Assembly: GCA_014654535.1 (NCBI GenBank)
Contig: BNBA01000016.1
Location: 36,780-100,779 of the forward strand
Direction: 5' to 3'
Source: Xanthomonas boreopolis
GTDB lineage: Bacteria > Pseudomonadota > Gammaproteobacteria > Xanthomonadales > Xanthomonadaceae
Length of the DNA: 64,000 bases
The position numbers were made by a program, and so were the translations under genes. A model generated the notes under the pieces. That model had not been told where the DNA came from. It worked only from the letters and a program-made list of their open reading frames with translations, and did not search any database. Below, one piece after another: positions 10,032 through 17,830 of this stretch (the stretch's first letter is position 1; every line of letters begins with the position of its first letter).

Positions 10032-10042
10032 GCCCCGGGGGA

Positions 10043-10068
10043 GCGGGAGCGGCCGAAGCCGCTCCCGC
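10043..10068. terminator. Bidirectional terminator-like hairpin
   Basis: GCGGGAGCGGC and GCCGCTCCCGC form a perfect 11-base-pair stem with a CGAA loop. It lies between the converging ends of the thioredoxin-like lipoprotein gene and the MarR gene. There is no clear U-run, so it may be a repeat-derived or Rho-assisted end. Confidence 0.6.
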
Positions 10069-10086
10069 GAAATGCGCGGGCCCGCT

Positions 10087-10575
10087 TCAGCCCTTCTGCA
10101 CCATCCGCGGCAGGCCGTCCTTCGCCAGCCGGTCGATCAGGCTTTCCAGCGTGCGGCGCTCCTCCTCGGACAGCGCCGACATCAGCCGCCGCTCCATCTC
10201 GTTGACCAGCGGCGCCACCGTCTCGTAGACCTGCCGCCCGGCCGAGGACAGCGCCAGCATCGAGCGGCGGCGGTCGTCGCCGTGGGTCTCGCGGCGGATG
10301 AAGCCGCGTTCCAGCAGCCGCGCCACCGCCCGGCTCACCGCCACCTTGTCCATCGCGCTGCGGTCGGACACCTCGCTCGCCGAGGAGCCCGGGTAGAGCG
10401 CCAGGATCGTGATCACGCGCCACTCCGGGATCGCAATGCCGTAACGATCGCCATAGATCTTGGCGATGTTGGCGCTGACCCGGTTGGAGAGCACGCTGAT
10501 CCGGAACGGCAGGAACTGTTCCAGGTTGATCAGGACGGGATGGTGGCTGGAGGCGGAGTAGTCGGATTCGCTCAT
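10087..10575 (-). CDS. MarR family transcriptional regulator of the tyrosine/homogentisate genes
   Basis: The 162-residue product has the MarR winged-helix core at about residues 40-125: 'IPEWRVITILALYPGSSASE', then 'AVSRAVARLLERGFIRRE' (recognition helix and start of wing) and 'DDRRRSMLALSSAG'. MarR proteins act as dimers, usually as repressors released by a small aromatic ligand. The gene is divergent from hppD-hmgA, and the shared 120-base promoter carries a perfect 14-base palindrome (10598-10611). It therefore most likely controls tyrosine catabolism and its own expression; the ligand is not known. ATG at 10575 gives normal family length. Confidence 0.9.
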   Translation of the reverse strand: MSESDYSASSHHPVLINLEQFLPFRISVLSNRVSANIAKIYGDRYGIAIPEWRVITILALYPGSSASEVSDRSAMDKVAVSRAVARLLERGFIRRETHGDDRRRSMLALSSAGRQVYETVAPLVNEMERRLMSALSEEERRTLESLIDRLAKDGLPRMVQKG

Positions 10576-10597
10576 GCTGCGCTGCGTCTTGATGGTG

Positions 10598-10611
10598 GTT
10601 TCATATGAAAC
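10598..10611. promoter_or_regulatory. Probable MarR operator (GTTTCATATGAAAC)
   Basis: A perfect 14-base palindrome in the promoter region shared by the MarR gene (start 10575) and hppD (start 10696). Its AT-rich core stands out from the GC-rich surroundings. Placement 23 bases upstream of the regulator start suggests autoregulation. Confidence 0.7.
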
Positions 10612-10695
10612 TACAAAGGGCACGTGGCCTGCCATTCTCGCGGGTCTTCTGCCGCCGCGCATAGCCCTGGCGGCCTGGAAGAGGAGCAAACAACC

Positions 10696-11811
10696 ATGAG
10701 CGCACAACCCCATACCGCCGGCGTCCGGCCCGACCCGGGCATGCAGGTGACCACCTTCGAGAACCCGATGGGCATCGACGGCTTCGAGTTCGTCGAGTTC
10801 GCCGCCCCCGCGGGGCAGGGCGGGCAGCTGCACGACTACTTCCGCAAGCTGGGCTTCACCGCCGTGATGAAGCACAAGCGCCGCGCGATCACCCTGTACC
10901 GGCAGGGCGGGGTGAACTTCCTGGTCAACGAGGACCCGGATTCGTTCGCCGCCGATTTCGCCGCCCAGCACGGCCCGTGCGCCTGCGGTTTCGCGATCCG
11001 CTTCCGCAAGCCGGCCGGCGAGGTGTTCGAGGCGGTGGTCGGCAACGGCGGCGAGGCGGTCGCGCACAAGGCCGGCACGCGGGCGGTGTCCGTCCCGGTG
11101 GTCAAGGGCATCGGCGACTGCATGCTGTACCTGGTCGACCGCTACGGCGAGGCCGGCAGCGTGTACGACGAGGAGTTCGAGCCGGTGCCGGGCGCCGAGC
11201 CGCATCCGGCCGGGTTCGGGCTGACCTTCATCGACCATCTCACCCACAACCTCTACTTCGGCAACATGCAGAAGTGGTCGGACTACTACGAGCGGCTGTT
11301 CAACTTCCGCGAGATCCGCTACTTCGACATCAAGGGCGCCAAGACCGGCCTGGTGTCCAAGGCGATGACCGCGCCGGACGGCATCGTGCGCATCCCGCTC
11401 AACGAGTCCTCCGACCCCAAGAGCCAGATCAACGAATACCTGGACGCGTACCGCGGCGAGGGCATCCAGCACATCGCCTGCTTCACCGACGACATCTACG
11501 CGACGGTGGAGAAGATGCGCGAGGCGGGCGTGGTGTTCCTGGACACGCCGGACACCTACTTCGACGTGATCGACCTGCGCATTCCCGAGCATGGCGAGGA
11601 CGTGGAACGGCTGCGCCGCAACAGGATCCTGATCGACGCCGACCCGGACACCAAGAAGCGCAAGCTGCTGCAGATCTTCACCGAGAACTGCATCGGCCCG
11701 ATCTTCTTCGAGATCATCCAGCGCAAGGGCAACGAGGGCTTCGGCGAGGGCAACTTCCAGGCGCTGTTCGAGAGCATCGAGCGCGACCAGATCAAGCGCG
11801 GGGTGCTCTGA
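10696..11811 (+). CDS. hppD: 4-hydroxyphenylpyruvate dioxygenase
   Basis: The 371-residue enzyme converts 4-hydroxyphenylpyruvate to homogentisate using non-haem Fe(II). It has the two-domain vicinal-oxygen-chelate layout. The iron ligands lie in the C-terminal half: histidine in '[14 protein letters not shown]', histidine in '[11 protein letters not shown]' and glutamate in '[13 protein letters not shown]'. The signature '[13 protein letters not shown]' is also present. ATG at 10696 is preceded by GAGGAG. The gene is 76 bases ahead of hmgA, which takes the product, and is divergent from the MarR regulator, so the pair forms the core of tyrosine degradation. Confidence 0.97.
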   Translation: MSAQPHTAGVRPDPGMQVTTFENPMGIDGFEFVEFAAPAGQGGQLHDYFRKLGFTAVMKHKRRAITLYRQGGVNFLVNEDPDSFAADFAAQHGPCACGFAIRFRKPAGEVFEAVVGNGGEAVAHKAGTRAVSVPVVKGIGDCMLYLVDRYGEAGSVYDEEFEPVPGAEPHPAGFGLTFIDHLTHNLYFGNMQKWSDYYERLFNFREIRYFDIKGAKTGLVSKAMTAPDGIVRIPLNESSDPKSQINEYLDAYRGEGIQHIACFTDDIYATVEKMREAGVVFLDTPDTYFDVIDLRIPEHGEDVERLRRNRILIDADPDTKKRKLLQIFTENCIGPIFFEIIQRKGNEGFGEGNFQALFESIERDQIKRGVL

Positions 11812-11844
11812 TGCCCACGTGGGGAAGATGCCGACAATGCAGTT

Positions 11845-11870
11845 AGCCCCTCTCCCGGGGGAGAGGGGCT
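11845..11870. repeat. Inverted intergenic repeat, family B (short copy)
   Basis: AGCCCCTCTCCC pairs perfectly with GGGAGAGGGGCT around two central bases. It lies between hppD and hmgA, where it could attenuate or stabilise the transcript. The same unit forms the right end of the longer copy at 35038-35169. Confidence 0.75.
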
Positions 11871-11887
11871 CAAAGAGCGAGATATCC

Positions 11888-13186
11888 ATGAACACTGCAT
11901 CCACCTACATGACCGGCTTCGGCAACGAGTTCGCCAGCGAGGCCGTGCCGGGCACGCTGCCGGCCGGGCAGAACTCGCCGCAGCGCGTGGCGCATGGGCT
12001 GTATGCCGAGCAGCTGTCAGGCACGGCGTTCACCGCGCCGCGCGGGCAGAACCGGCGCAGCTGGCTGTACCGCATGCGGCCGGCCGCCGTGCACGGCGCC
12101 TTCTCGCCGCTGGCGCAGCCGCGCTTCCACAACGATTTCGGCGATGGCGGCCCGGTGTCGCCGGACCAATTGCGCTGGAGCCCGCTGCCGCTCCCCGACA
12201 CGCCGACCGATTTCATCGACGGCCTCTACACCGTGGCCGGCAACGGCGCGCCGGGCGCGCACGCCGGCGTCGGCATCCACTTGTACGCGGCCAACGCCTC
12301 GATGCAGGGACGCTACTTCTACGATGCCGACGGCGAACTGCTGATCGTGCCGCAGCAAGGGCGGCTGGTGCTGCGCACCGAGCTGGGCGTGATCGAGCTG
12401 GAGCCGCAACAGATCGCGGTGATCCCGCGCGGCGTGCGCTTCCTCGTCGAACTGCCGGACGGGCCCTCGCGCGGCTACGTCTGCGAGAACTTCGGCGGCC
12501 TGCTGCGCCTGCCCGACCTGGGACCGATCGGTGCCAACGGGCTGGCCAACCCGCGCGACTTCCAGACGCCGCAGGCGGCCTACGAGGCGCTCGACGGCGC
12601 GTTCGAGCTGGTGGCCAAGTTCGACGGCCACCTCTGGCGCGCCGACATCGACCACTCGCCGCTGGACGTGGTCGCCTGGCACGGCAACTACGCGCCGTAC
12701 CGCTACGACCTGCGCCGGTTCAACGCGATCGGCTCGATCAGCTTCGACCATCCCGATCCGAGCATCTTCACCGTGCTGACCTCGCCGAGCGAACTGCCGG
12801 GCACGGCCAACATGGACTTCGCGATCTTCCCGCCGCGCTGGCTGGTGGCGCAGCACACGTTCCGTCCGCCCTGGTTCCATCGCAACGTCGCCAGCGAGTT
12901 CATGGGGCTGGTGCACGGCGCCTACGATGCCAAGGCCGAGGGCTTCGTGCCGGGCGGGGCGTCGCTGCACAACTGCATGAGCGGGCACGGCCCGGACGCG
13001 GCGACGTTCGAAAAGGCTTCGCAGGCCGACCTGTCGAAGCCGGACGTGATCGCCGACACGATGGCCTTCATGTTCGAGACGCGCACGGTGCTGCGCCCGA
13101 CCCGGCAGGCGCTGGCCGCGCCGCACCGGCAGGCGGACTACCAGCAGTGCTGGGCGGGCCTGCGCAAGCACTTCCGCGCGCCGTGA
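11888..13186 (+). CDS. hmgA: Homogentisate 1,2-dioxygenase
   Basis: The 432-residue cupin-fold enzyme opens the ring of homogentisate to maleylacetoacetate using Fe(II). It begins with the typical '[19 protein letters not shown]'. The C-terminal iron-binding region is visible in '[16 protein letters not shown]' (histidine and glutamate ligands) and 'NCMSGHGPD' (histidine). 'FAIFPPRW' is a further family block. ATG at 11888 matches the usual N-terminus. It follows hppD and completes the pathway to an aliphatic acid. The isomerase and hydrolase that finish the pathway are not in this window. Confidence 0.97.
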   Translation: MNTASTYMTGFGNEFASEAVPGTLPAGQNSPQRVAHGLYAEQLSGTAFTAPRGQNRRSWLYRMRPAAVHGAFSPLAQPRFHNDFGDGGPVSPDQLRWSPLPLPDTPTDFIDGLYTVAGNGAPGAHAGVGIHLYAANASMQGRYFYDADGELLIVPQQGRLVLRTELGVIELEPQQIAVIPRGVRFLVELPDGPSRGYVCENFGGLLRLPDLGPIGANGLANPRDFQTPQAAYEALDGAFELVAKFDGHLWRADIDHSPLDVVAWHGNYAPYRYDLRRFNAIGSISFDHPDPSIFTVLTSPSELPGTANMDFAIFPPRWLVAQHTFRPPWFHRNVASEFMGLVHGAYDAKAEGFVPGGASLHNCMSGHGPDAATFEKASQADLSKPDVIADTMAFMFETRTVLRPTRQALAAPHRQADYQQCWAGLRKHFRAP

Positions 13187-13207
13187 GGCACGCGCCGCGC
13201 CGTCCGG

Positions 13208-13738
13208 CTACGTGCCGATCGATCCCGGCCGCGCTTCCAGCGCGGCCAGTGCCGGCAGGTGCGGTTCCGGCAGCACTTCGGCGACGCGTTCGCGCACGCG
13301 CCGCGCGTAGCCGGCCGCGGTCATGCGCGGCAGCTCGGCCAACGCCTCCAGCAGCGCGCTGACGATCGACGGTTCGTCGTGCGCCATCATCAGGCGCCGG
13401 CGCAGCGACTGGGCGGCCTCGTTGCGCTGCAGCTCCAGCATGTCCTGCACGTAGATGCGCGCGGCGCCGAGCGAGCGCCGCCGCGCCGGTGCGCCGCCGG
13501 ATTGCGCGGCGGGCGCCGTGGCGGAGGGGGCGCCGGGCGCGTCGTCGCCGCCCTCCAGGTAGCCGTGTTCGCGCAATTGCCGCACCAGCGCCGGCGTTTC
13601 CGGTCCCAGCAGCCGGGTCAGCTCGGCGACGCTGCGCTGCCCGTCGCACAGGATCAGCGTGCGGCGCTGGCGAAGGTCCAGCGCCGTGCGGTGCGAGTCG
13701 AGCGCACGACGGGCGAGATCGGTCTTGCGGGGATGCAT
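13208..13738 (-). CDS. Hypothetical protein with a winged-helix-like N-terminus
   Basis: I do not recognise this 176-residue protein. Residues ~8-55 ('RRALDSHRTALDLRQRRTL', 'CDGQRSVAELTRLLG', 'LVRQLREHGYLE') have the helix spacing of a degenerate winged-helix module seen in some regulators that sense a 'percent saturation' of a switch. A low-complexity A/G/P linker (~60-85) leads to an alpha-helical C-terminal part (~90-176). That part has 'IYVQDMLELQRNEAAQSLRRR' as a likely amphipathic helix and a conserved-looking 'RRVRERVAEVLPEPHLPAL'. No signal peptide or membrane segment is seen. It converges with hmgA and is divergent from the exchanger gene at 13879. Confidence 0.7.
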   Translation of the reverse strand: MHPRKTDLARRALDSHRTALDLRQRRTLILCDGQRSVAELTRLLGPETPALVRQLREHGYLEGGDDAPGAPSATAPAAQSGGAPARRRSLGAARIYVQDMLELQRNEAAQSLRRRLMMAHDEPSIVSALLEALAELPRMTAAGYARRVRERVAEVLPEPHLPALAALEARPGSIGT

Positions 13739-13878
13739 GGGGGGACTTCCGGAACGTCCATCAGGCTGCGCGCGGGCGGTTAAACGCCGATGACAGCGCC
13801 GTACCGGGCCGGACCGTAGACGCCCGCGGGCGTCCTGGCGCATAGAATCGGCCCATCGAGGCGAGGGAGGGGACGCTC

Positions 13879-14829
13879 ATGGCAGCTGCGATCGCATGGC
13901 TGGTGCTGGGACTGGTGCTGCTGGGCCTGGGGGGCGATTCGATCATCAAGGCGGCCTCCGGGCTGGCGCAGCGCTGGGGTGCGTCGTCGTTCATGGCCGG
14001 GTTGCTGCTGGTGGCATTCGGCACCTCGTTGCCGGAACTGGCCGTCAACGTGCGTGCGTTCATGGTCGGAGCGCAGGAACTGGCCCTGGGCAATGCGGTC
14101 GGCAGCAACATCGCGAACGTGGGCCTGACGCTGGCGCTGGCCGCGCTCGCCGCGCCGTTGCTGCTTGGGATGAGATTGCTGGCGCCGCTGCTGGTGGTGT
14201 TGGTGGTCGCTTCGCTGGCGTTGATCGGGTTCGGGCTGGACGGTGCGATCGGCCGCATCGAGGGCCTGGCGATGCTGGCCGGGTTCGCCGGCGTGCTGGC
14301 GTTCCTGGTGCGCCGGGCGCGCCGCGAGAGCGACGGGGTGCAGGCCGCGGTCGGCGGCTATGCGGTCACCAGGACCGGGCTCGGCCTCAACCTCCAGCGC
14401 CTGGCGATCGCGCTGCTGTTGCTGGGGTTCGGCGCGCGCTGGGTGGTCGATTCGGCGGTCGCGCTGGGCGGCATCTGGGGGTGGAGCCCGCTGCTGATGG
14501 GCCTGTTGCCGGTGGCGATCGGTACCGCCCTGCCCGAGGCGGCGGCCGCGATCGCGGCGGCACGCCGCGGCCAGGGCGACATGGTGGCCGGGCACGTGAT
14601 CGGTTCGAGCGTGTTCAACCTGCTGGTGGTGGTCGGAGGCATGGCCGCACTGCGGCCGTTGCCGCTGCCGGCCTCGTTCGTGCGCCTGGAGCTGCCGGCG
14701 GCGATCGTGCTCGCGCTGATGCTGTACCCGATGCTGCGCGGCGACTTGCGCGTCAGCCGCGGCGAGGGCGCGGTCCTGCTGGCGGCGTTCTGCGGCTGGA
14801 TCGGGCTGGAGCTGGCCTTGGCCGCCTAG
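13879..14829 (+). CDS. Calcium/sodium exchanger family protein (CaCA/YrbG type)
   Basis: The 316-residue product has about ten membrane segments in two inverted repeats. The first alpha-repeat carries the ion-binding signature 'FGTSLPELAVNV' followed by 'GNAVGSNIANVGL'. The second repeat reads 'IGTALPEAAAAIAAARR' and 'GHVIGSSVFNLLVV'; the acidic residue after the proline is kept, but the usual serine before it is alanine. Family members exchange Ca2+ for Na+ or K+ across the inner membrane. The gene stands alone. Specificity is not predictable from sequence. Confidence 0.9.
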   Translation: MAAAIAWLVLGLVLLGLGGDSIIKAASGLAQRWGASSFMAGLLLVAFGTSLPELAVNVRAFMVGAQELALGNAVGSNIANVGLTLALAALAAPLLLGMRLLAPLLVVLVVASLALIGFGLDGAIGRIEGLAMLAGFAGVLAFLVRRARRESDGVQAAVGGYAVTRTGLGLNLQRLAIALLLLGFGARWVVDSAVALGGIWGWSPLLMGLLPVAIGTALPEAAAAIAAARRGQGDMVAGHVIGSSVFNLLVVVGGMAALRPLPLPASFVRLELPAAIVLALMLYPMLRGDLRVSRGEGAVLLAAFCGWIGLELALAA

Positions 14830-14864
14830 CGGCGACGGGCATCGCGGGTCCTGGTCGCGAGGCC

Positions 14865-15284
14865 CTAGAAGGGCCAGTCGCGGATCACCATGTGGGTGCG
14901 GACCCGGCGGATGCCGGGGAAGCGTTCGATCTGCTCGAGGATTTCGTTGACGCGCTGCATCGTCGCCGCTTCGACCTGGATCAGCATGTCGGTCTCACCG
15001 CTGATGCCGTAGCAATGGCGCACTTCCGGGAACGCGCCGAGGCGTTCCACGTAGTCCTGGCACTGGTTCTGCTGGTGGAAGATCTCGAAGAAGGCCTTGA
15101 CCGAGGATTCCCCGGCCGGCGCCACGCGGGCGTGGTAGCCGCGGATCACGCCGCTGCGTTCCAGGCGCTGTATGCGCTCGCTCACCGCCGGGCGCGAAAG
15201 GCTGACCTCTTCGGCGATCCGGCTGACCGGCATGCGCGCGTCCTGGCGCAACAGGGCCAGGATCCGTTGATCGAACTTGTCCAT
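14865..15284 (-). CDS. Lrp/AsnC family transcriptional regulator
   Basis: The 139-residue protein has an N-terminal helix-turn-helix ('DQRILALLRQDARMPVSRIA', then 'LSRPAVSERIQRLERSGVI') and a C-terminal RAM/ACT-like ligand-binding domain ('VRHCYGISGETDMLIQVEA'). Lrp-type proteins form dimers to octamers and respond to amino acids. It is divergent from a YjeH-type exporter, and the 115-base shared promoter contains a direct repeat spaced by two helical turns (15314-15344). It probably activates the exporter in response to an amino acid such as methionine or a branched-chain one. This is the same arrangement as other Lrp-exporter pairs. Confidence 0.92.
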   Translation of the reverse strand: MDKFDQRILALLRQDARMPVSRIAEEVSLSRPAVSERIQRLERSGVIRGYHARVAPAGESSVKAFFEIFHQQNQCQDYVERLGAFPEVRHCYGISGETDMLIQVEAATMQRVNEILEQIERFPGIRRVRTHMVIRDWPF

Positions 15285-15313
15285 GGGGCTCGGCGGCAGA
15301 AAGGACGGGATCA

Positions 15314-15344
15314 TCCGACGCAACGCAGGCGTGTTCCGACGCAA
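15314..15344. promoter_or_regulatory. Candidate Lrp-family operator (direct repeat)
   Basis: TCCGACGCAA occurs at 15314-15323 and again at 15335-15344, start to start 21 bases, so both copies face the same side of the helix. It lies between the Lrp gene start (15284) and the yjeH-like start (15400). Confidence 0.5.
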
Positions 15345-15399
15345 TGGCGGCAACCGGCGGCCTAGAATTCCCGCCCCGGATCGCGCAGAGCATAGCCGA

Positions 15400-16671
15400 A
15401 TGAGTCGACTCGAAAAGCAGCTTGGCCTGTTCCAGGGCATGGCCCTGCTCAGCACGTCGCTGCTCGGCACCGGCGTGTTCGTGGTGCCGGCGCTGGCGGC
15501 GACCGCGGCCGGCGCCGCGTCGCTGTGGGCCTGGCTGCTGCTGATCGTGCTGGTGCTTCCGATCGCCTTCACCTTCGCGCAGCTGGGACGCAGGTTCCCG
15601 CATGCCGGCGGCGCTCCGCACCTGATCGGCAGGGCGTTCGGTACGCGGCTGGAACGAGTGAGCGCGATGCTGTTCCTGGCGGTGATGCCGGTCGGCGTGC
15701 CGGCGGCGCTGAAGATTGCGGTGGGCTTCTGGCAATCGGTGCTGGCGCTGGGCAGCCTGCAGGCGCTCGCGGTGCAGCTCGGCACCTTGCTCGTGGTGCT
15801 GGTGCTGGGGCAGCGGCCGGCCAGGGCCACCGGGCTGGTGCAGGGCCTGATCGCCGTGGCGATCGTCGCCACGATCGCCGCGATCTGGTGGGCCGGCCGA
15901 CTGCCGCGCGCGGACCAGCCGTTGCTGCCTTCGCTGGACGGCACCTGGCACCTGCTGCCGGCGGCGCTGGGCGTGATGTTCTGGTGCTTCGTCGGGCTGG
16001 AGGCGTTCAGCCACATGGGCGAGGAATTCCGCCGCCCCGAGCGCGATTTCCCGCTGGCGCTGATCGCCGGCGTGCTGCTGGCGGGGCTGTTGTACTGGGC
16101 CTGCTCGGTGGCGCTGCTCACCTTCGGCGGCTATGGCGATCCGGTGGCCGACGCCAGCGCGGTCGGCAGGCTGTTCGGCCGCCTGCTGGGGCCGCACGCG
16201 GCCTGGTGGATGGCGCTGGTCGGCTACCTGGCGTGCTTCGCCTCGATCAACATCTACCTGCAGGGATTCGCCCGCCTGATCTGGAGCCTGGCCGACGAGG
16301 GCAAGCTGCCGCCGGTGCTGGCGCGGCTCAACGGCCACGGCGTTCCGGGGCGGGCACTGCTGCTGGTGGTCGCGGTCTGCGCCTGCAGCCTGCTGGCGGC
16401 CGATGCGCTCGGGTTGTCGCTGGATCGCCTGATCCGCTACGCGAACGGCAGCTTCGTGGTGATCTACCTGCTCAGCATGGCGAGCGGCTATCGGCTGCTG
16501 CGCGGCGCCTGGCGCGGGCTGGCGCTGCTGGGAGCGGTGCTGTGCCTGGCGGTGTTGGCGATGCTCGGCTGGCAGGCGCTGTACGCGCTGGCATTGCTGG
16601 CGCTGCTGCTGGCGTTCGACCGCCTGCGCGAACGCGGCGACGCCCGCCCGGTCGCGCCGGCGGAGCCGTGA
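15400..16671 (+). CDS. yjeH: APC-superfamily amino acid exporter, YjeH type
   Basis: The 423-residue membrane protein has about 12 hydrophobic segments. It matches the E. coli methionine/branched-chain amino acid exporter YjeH along its length: 'SRLEKQLGLFQGMALLSTSL' at the N-terminus, 'LGTGVFVVPALAA', 'VMFWCFVGLEAFSHMGEEFR', 'VGYLACFASINIYLQGFARL'. It should export amino acids from the cytoplasm to relieve excess. ATG at 15400 follows a weak ribosome site. Divergence from an Lrp regulator supports amino-acid-responsive control. Confidence 0.88.
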   Translation: MSRLEKQLGLFQGMALLSTSLLGTGVFVVPALAATAAGAASLWAWLLLIVLVLPIAFTFAQLGRRFPHAGGAPHLIGRAFGTRLERVSAMLFLAVMPVGVPAALKIAVGFWQSVLALGSLQALAVQLGTLLVVLVLGQRPARATGLVQGLIAVAIVATIAAIWWAGRLPRADQPLLPSLDGTWHLLPAALGVMFWCFVGLEAFSHMGEEFRRPERDFPLALIAGVLLAGLLYWACSVALLTFGGYGDPVADASAVGRLFGRLLGPHAAWWMALVGYLACFASINIYLQGFARLIWSLADEGKLPPVLARLNGHGVPGRALLLVVAVCACSLLAADALGLSLDRLIRYANGSFVVIYLLSMASGYRLLRGAWRGLALLGAVLCLAVLAMLGWQALYALALLALLLAFDRLRERGDARPVAPAEP

Positions 16672-16683
16672 TCGCCGGCGCGG

Positions 16684-17043
16684 TCAGGTTTCCTGCGGCG
16701 GAGGCGTGCCGCCGTCGCGATCGTCGCCACGCGGGTCCTGCGGCCGGTCGGCCAGCATCAGCGACAGCGCCGCCTTGGCCATCAGGTGCGCGCTGATCGG
16801 CGCGGTGATGAACAGGAACGCGGTGATCAGCAGCTCGCGCGGCTGCGGGTCCTCGCCCAGGAACAGGTGGTAGCCCACCGAGGCGAGCAGCACGCAGCCC
16901 ACGCCGAGCGTGCTGGCCTTGGTCGGCGCGTGCAGGCGCTTAAAGAAGTCCGACAGCTTCACCAGCCCGAGCGCGCCGATCACGATGAAGAAGGTGCCGA
17001 CGATCAGCAGCACGCCGAGCAGGTATTCGGTGAAGGCGATCAT
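16684..17043 (-). CDS. mrpG: Mrp/Pha cation:proton antiporter subunit G
   Basis: The 119-residue protein has three membrane helices. 'GVLLIVGTFFIVIGALGLVK' is followed by the family motif 'DFFKRLHAPTKASTLGVGC' and 'LLITAFLFITAPISAH'. It is the last gene of a six-gene operon, with its ATG overlapping the mrpF stop (ATGA). Subunit G is a small hydrophobic component needed for assembly of the Mrp complex in the inner membrane. The hydrophilic C-terminal tail ('DPRGDDRDGG') is not conserved. Confidence 0.93.
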   Translation of the reverse strand: MIAFTEYLLGVLLIVGTFFIVIGALGLVKLSDFFKRLHAPTKASTLGVGCVLLASVGYHLFLGEDPQPRELLITAFLFITAPISAHLMAKAALSLMLADRPQDPRGDDRDGGTPPPQET

Positions 17044-17324
17044 TCGACGATGTCCCGGCGCAGCACGTACTTGCTCAGCACCACGGTGCTGCCGAAGCCG
17101 AGCATGGCGATCACCAGCGCGGCCTCGAAGTAGATCGGCGAGTCCAGGTGCATGCCGAACAGCATCAGCTCGGCGATCGCCGTGATCGAAAGCGTGTCCA
17201 GCGCCAGGATGCGGTCGGGCACGGTCGGCCCGCGCAGCAGCCGCCACAGCGCCAGCAGGATCGCCACGCCCACCGCGTGCATGCACACGACGATCGTGGT
17301 CTCGATGAACATGTGGCCGGTCAT
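17040..17324 (-). CDS. mrpF: Mrp/Pha cation:proton antiporter subunit F
   Basis: The 94-residue subunit has three membrane helices and the family block 'RLLRGPTVPDRILALDTLS'. It ends with 'GFGSTVVLSKYVLRRD'. Stop and start codons overlap both neighbours (ATGA at each junction), so translation is coupled with mrpE and mrpG. Subunit F is an essential small component of the Na+(K+)/H+ antiporter. Two in-frame ATGs (residues 1 and 5) are possible; the first is used because it overlaps the mrpE stop. Confidence 0.93.
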   Translation of the reverse strand: MTGHMFIETTIVVCMHAVGVAILLALWRLLRGPTVPDRILALDTLSITAIAELMLFGMHLDSPIYFEAALVIAMLGFGSTVVLSKYVLRRDIVE

Positions 17325-17830
17325 GGGAAGATCTCCATCAACGGTTTCTCGTAGCGGTGCTTGATCTCGGCGATCAGCGTGTCCGGGTCGTCCAGGTGCA
17401 GCACGTGCACCAGCAGGTACTTGCGGTCGTCCGACAGCGCCACCGACACCGTGCCGGGCGTCAGCGTGATCATGCTGGTCAGGGCGGTGATGCCGTGGAT
17501 GTTGCCGATGTCCAGCGGAATCCAGATGAAGCCCGGCCGGATGCGCGACTCCGGGCCCAGCACCTGCGTGGCGACCTTCACGTTGGAGCGCACGATGTCC
17601 CAGGCCACCACGCACAGCATCTTCGGCACCGAGCGCAGCGAGCCGATCCGGGCGAACTCGCGGTCCAGCCGCGCCGCCGCCAGCGGGACCGCCACGCCGA
17701 GCAGCATGCCCACCACCGCCGCGCCCAGGCCGAGGCTGTCGCTCAGCAGCAGCCAGAACACGAACACCGTCGCGCTCAGCGGCGGGGAAGGGAACAGGCG
17801 GCGCAGCAGCGGCTTGCGGTCCTGGCTCAT
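17321..17830 (-). CDS. mrpE: Mrp/Pha cation:proton antiporter subunit E
   Basis: The 169-residue protein has two N-terminal membrane segments and the conserved cytosolic C-terminal part. This contains 'AWDIVRSNVKVATQVLGP', 'LTPGTVSV' and 'LHLDDPDTLIAEIKHRYE', all typical of MrpE/PhaE. It overlaps mrpD upstream and mrpF downstream by four bases each. MrpE links the two halves of the Mrp complex. Confidence 0.94.
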   Translation of the reverse strand: MSQDRKPLLRRLFPSPPLSATVFVFWLLLSDSLGLGAAVVGMLLGVAVPLAAARLDREFARIGSLRSVPKMLCVVAWDIVRSNVKVATQVLGPESRIRPGFIWIPLDIGNIHGITALTSMITLTPGTVSVALSDDRKYLLVHVLHLDDPDTLIAEIKHRYEKPLMEIFP

